Positions 61,481-64,000 of a DNA stretch of 64,000 nucleotides are shown one piece after another. The notes below the pieces were generated by a model. The model was not told the origin of the DNA. It made no database searches and worked only from the letters and a program-made list of their open reading frames with translations. This DNA is from Paenibacillus sp. PastM-3 (lineage in GTDB: Bacteria; Bacillota; Bacilli; Paenibacillales; Paenibacillaceae). The first letter of the stretch is position 1. Each line of letters opens with the position of its first letter. Location: contig NZ_JARXXP010000002.1 of NCBI RefSeq assembly GCF_029893965.1, positions 372,001 to 436,000 on the forward strand, given 5' to 3'. The position numbers were made by a program, and so were the translations under genes.

Positions 61481-63097
61481 CTAAAAGGAATAACCCGCGT
61501 ACCTCTCCGCATTGCTAATACTGGTCCAGATGTCCGGGCTCTCGCCGCCGATGTGCCAATAGGCGATGCCGGCCAGCTTTTGCCGGGCGGCCAGATTGAG
61601 CTTGGCTGTCAGGGAGCGGCCCTCCTCCAGCCAGATGGTGTGCTTCAGCTGCCCGGTATAGCTGACCACATACTGCCCAAGCGTGCTGTTCCAGACCGGC
61701 CGCAGGCCATAGCTGCTGACGCGCTGATTCTGTTCGGCAAGAGACAGCTCAACGGAGGATGCCGGCACGGAGCCCTGCTTCAGCGTCCAGTCGCGTGTAT
61801 ACAGCGGCATGGCCAGAATCACCTTTGAAGCCGGCACCGCCTGCAGCAGCTTACCCACCGCCTGCCGGACATAGGGCAGCGAAGCGTTCGAGCCGGGGCT
61901 CGGGCTCCCGCCGTAGTGCTCATCATAGCCCATCATCACCACGTAGTCTGCCTGTTTGCCAAGTGCTGCATAGTCAAAGGCTTCTGTCCAGTCTGTCCCG
62001 AGATCGGGCGATACATCTACCGAGAGTACAGCGCCGAGTGCATGCAGCTTGCCGGCCAGCTGGGTAACGAAGGCTGTCAACGCAGCCTTGTCGGCCGCAG
62101 CCACATTCTCGAAATCGAGATTCAGGCCATCCAGATCATATTTGCCGACAAGCGCCGCCAGTTGATTAACAGCCGCCGTTCGTGCTGCCGTACTGGACAA
62201 CAGCTGATGTGTAGCGGCCTGATCAAAGCGGTTGCCGACCATTGGCCAGATCTTCTTGTTATTATTCTTCGCCCAGGTAACCGATGAAGCTACTGTCGAA
62301 TCCGATACAGTTCCGGTACTCCCTACAAAATACCAGCGCGGAGATAAGGTGTTCACATTGGATATCAGTATGCTGTTCTGATACTGTGCCTCAGTCTGGC
62401 CATACTGCCAGCCCATTACGATCCGCGGGTTCTTACCCCGCTCAAGCTCAGCCACCCAATCCTGCTGCTGCAGTACCCGGTAGATAAGCACCGCCGTTTC
62501 CTGCCGTGTAATAGGAGCCGCAGGCCTGAAAGCGCCTGTCTGGTCGCCCTTCATTAAGCCTAAACTGCTAACGGCCGCTACTGCACCGCCCGCCCAGGTG
62601 GCGATTGTGCCGCTGTCCCGGAAGACAGCCTGCATATCCGCTGCGTTCCCTGTCTGCTTAAACGCCCGGGCCAGTAGCGCTGCAGCCTCCTGGCGGGTAA
62701 CCGGCTGAGCCGGAGCAAAGGTCCGCTCTGAGGTTCCTCCGGCCAGCTCCAGCTGGACAGCGGCCTGAATCCAGCCATAATACCAGGCGTTCCTGCCCAC
62801 ATCGGTGAATGGTGAGATCGGACTGTTGACGGGTTCCAGCTTCAGCAGACGCCCCAGTATGGTAACGAGCTCCGCTCTGGATACCAGGCCCTGGGGCGAG
62901 AAGGTGCCCTCAGAAGTTCCGGTTATGATCTTCTTGTTATATAAGTCTATGATTTCGTTCTTGGCATAACTGCTTGCCAAATCGTCAAACGGCAGCCCGT
63001 TTTCTGCTGACGCGGACGGGCTGTATGTAGTGTAAATTGCGGCTGCACACAAGACAGCAGCTGCTCCAGTTGCGATTCTTCCCAATATACTCTTCAC
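61481..63097 (-). CDS. S-layer-anchored GH18 glycosidase (SLH x3 - GH18)
   Basis: The protein has 538 residues. A signal peptide (about 1-31) is followed by three S-layer homology repeats (about 35-215; landmarks FSPQGLVSRAELVTILGRLL, FAPAQPVTRQEAAALLARAF and FRPAAPITRQETAVLIYRVL), which hold the protein on secondary cell-wall polymer. The GH18 barrel (about 225-535) has the DGLNLDFENV motif, whose Glu is the acid/base, and ends in AGIAYWHIGGESPDIW. It resembles spore-cortex or chitinase-like glycosidases (YaaH/YvbX group). It probably cuts cell-wall or chitin-type chains at the cell surface. Confidence 0.93.
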   Translation of the reverse strand: MKSILGRIATGAAAVLCAAAIYTTYSPSASAENGLPFDDLASSYAKNEIIDLYNKKIITGTSEGTFSPQGLVSRAELVTILGRLLKLEPVNSPISPFTDVGRNAWYYGWIQAAVQLELAGGTSERTFAPAQPVTRQEAAALLARAFKQTGNAADMQAVFRDSGTIATWAGGAVAAVSSLGLMKGDQTGAFRPAAPITRQETAVLIYRVLQQQDWVAELERGKNPRIVMGWQYGQTEAQYQNSILISNVNTLSPRWYFVGSTGTVSDSTVASSVTWAKNNNKKIWPMVGNRFDQAATHQLLSSTAARTAAVNQLAALVGKYDLDGLNLDFENVAAADKAALTAFVTQLAGKLHALGAVLSVDVSPDLGTDWTEAFDYAALGKQADYVVMMGYDEHYGGSPSPGSNASLPYVRQAVGKLLQAVPASKVILAMPLYTRDWTLKQGSVPASSVELSLAEQNQRVSSYGLRPVWNSTLGQYVVSYTGQLKHTIWLEEGRSLTAKLNLAARQKLAGIAYWHIGGESPDIWTSISNAERYAGYSF

Positions 63098-63318
63098 GTT
63101 ACTGCCGGACCCTCTCTCACTACTATTTTGCCGAGAGTATACCAGAGATAGAGTCTGTTATCACCGCTTAAATACTGGCAGAAGGATTAAGTGTCACCAG
63201 ATTGCCCGGACGCCGTACCCGTCAGAAGTTTAATTCGAAACCCGCGTGGTTATGAATGGAATAGAGTATAAGATTCGGAGTCTATAAAATTTGAAGTAAG
63301 CCAGGAGGAAACAGCATA

Positions 63319-63604
63319 ATGAAGGATTCCAGTTCAACCGGCGGCATTACGGCAGCGGAGAACACAGGCCTCGCCGCACAAGCAGTCGACGCTATCGAAG
63401 GCTTATCCGGCGCTGGCTGATCTGCTGTCCCCGGCCAAAAGCATGGCTGTGCAGTTCAGCCTGCCGGACGGAGGGATTACGAGCCTTGTCGGCGTTACCC
63501 TGCCGATCTTTTTTGCCCGTACGCCGGAATCCTTTATTGATATCGTCCGCATTGCGCACAAAGCACGTGAAGGCAATCTCGGTCCGCTCGAGCTGATGCC
63601 GTGA
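63319..63604 (+). pseudogene. Remnant of a catalase-family peroxidase
   Basis: AGGAGG precedes an ATG at 63319. The first frame (MKDSSSTGGITAAENT and AAQAVDAIEGL) ends at a TGA (63418-63420). A second frame from about 63380 to 63604 reads LLSPAKSMAVQFSLPDGG and LVGVTLPIFFARTPESF, which matches the middle of SrpA-like catalase-family peroxidases. The haem-binding C-terminal part and the segment between the two pieces are gone. It is an eroded gene, about 95 codons of an original 300 or more. Confidence 0.8.
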
Positions 63605-63641
63605 AGAACAATAACCTATCATTGGAAGGACGGGAGTACTG

Positions 63642-64000
63642 ATGGAACAGGCTATGATTATTGTGAATCCAACCTCCGGAAAGGAAGAAGGGGCAGGGTA
63701 TGTCCAATTGGCCCTGGATATTCTGGAAGAGCAGGGATATGCGGTTACTGTGATGGAGACGCAGCAGGAAGGGGATGCTACCCTTTTCAGCACGACTGCA
63801 TGTAAGCAGGGCTACGGCCTGGTGGTGTCGATCGGCGGGGATGGTACACTGCATGAGGTGATCAACGGGCTGAGCGGGGAGCCGGACTGTCCCAAGCTTG
63901 GGGTCATTCCGCTCGGAACGGTAAATGACTTTGCCCGCGCGATCGGGCTTTCACTGAATCCTGAAGAAGCGATTCGTACCCTCGCTTCCCCTGCCACCCG
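63642..64000 (+). CDS. Diacylglycerol/lipid kinase (DagK/YegS family), 3' end outside the window
   Basis: The ATG at 63642 has GGGAG about 6 nt upstream. The first 119 residues are visible. They contain the opening AMIIVNPTSGKEEGAGY, the nucleotide-binding VVSIGGDGTLHEVINGL and the GVIPLGTVNDFARAIGL block of the DAGK catalytic domain. The family phosphorylates diacylglycerol or related lipids with ATP. The protein would normally be about 290-310 residues, so roughly 60 percent lies beyond the right edge. Confidence 0.93.
   Translation, partial: MEQAMIIVNPTSGKEEGAGYVQLALDILEEQGYAVTVMETQQEGDATLFSTTACKQGYGLVVSIGGDGTLHEVINGLSGEPDCPKLGVIPLGTVNDFARAIGLSLNPEEAIRTLASPAT

Noticed and set aside
61073..61828. 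A 251-codon Ser/Thr/His-rich frame on the plus strand
   Set aside because: It covers the CT-rich tract and the opposite strand of the GH18 coding region; composition follows the simple repeat.

Overview
The window looks like chromosomal DNA of a Gram-positive, low-to-mid GC Bacillota, most probably Paenibacillus or a close relative. The signs are strong AGGAGG-type ribosome sites, intrinsic terminators, a guanine riboswitch ahead of xpt-pbuX, S-layer homology and copper-amine-oxidase-like 'stalk' domains, a bacterial nitric oxide synthase, long hybrid histidine kinases, and intergenic tandem repeats. No rRNA, tRNA, CRISPR array, prophage or insertion sequence was recognised. The genus is an inference from gene content.

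Layout. 1-6 kb: the first codons of a leftward gene, a small hypothetical protein, an MBL-fold hydrolase, a HAD phosphatase, a secreted stalk-domain protein and a 7TM-PAS-GGDEF diguanylate cyclase. 6-15 kb: an SDR with substituted catalytic residues, then a leftward six-gene exopolysaccharide operon matching Bacillus subtilis ydaJKLMN plus one extra membrane protein. Its YdaK-like protein has a dead GGDEF site but keeps an RxxD c-di-GMP-binding motif. 15-20 kb: a K+ channel, and a tightly overlapping operon of a small protein, a Ser/Gly-rich protein, a glutathionylspermidine-synthetase-like ATP-grasp ligase, a lipoprotein and a DUF350 membrane protein. 20-32 kb: a two-component pair (SARP-like regulator and 1029-residue hybrid kinase), riboswitch-xpt-pbuX, and two rightward hybrid kinases, one with a long Gln/Glu-rich coiled coil. 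32-42 kb: HxlR/MFS, aldo/keto reductase, AEC transporter, greA, an ATP-grasp/esterase pair with an apparent ATT start, rlmN and a polysaccharide deacetylase with a coiled-coil partner. 42-53 kb: a GIY-YIG protein, NOS, a SunI-like protein, EcsC, a transporter, a methyltransferase with a structured leader, a MerR-controlled extracytoplasmic flavoprotein reductase and a short UvrC-like nuclease. 53.4-54.3 kb: a repeat island. 54-57.6 kb: QOR2-like reductase, NudC, and a MarR/NAD(P)H oxidoreductase pair. 57.6-64 kb: several damaged genes (stalk-NlpC/P60, RsbQ-like hydrolase, PAS-GGDEF cyclase, catalase-family peroxidase) among intact genes (soluble chemoreceptor, SLH-GH18, start of a diacylglycerol kinase).

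How it fits together. Cyclic di-GMP is one theme: two GGDEF cyclases with a GGEEF site, one degenerate receptor and its exopolysaccharide operon. Signal perception by large kinases is another. The most interesting items are the RsbQ-PAS-GGDEF module in which both genes are damaged, the MerR promoter with a 19-bp spacer holding a 21-bp palindrome, the ligase/DUF350 operon, the ATT-start ATP-grasp gene and the 52-bp tandem array with 104-bp higher-order structure. Family names come from recognition of motifs and remembered homologues, not database searches.
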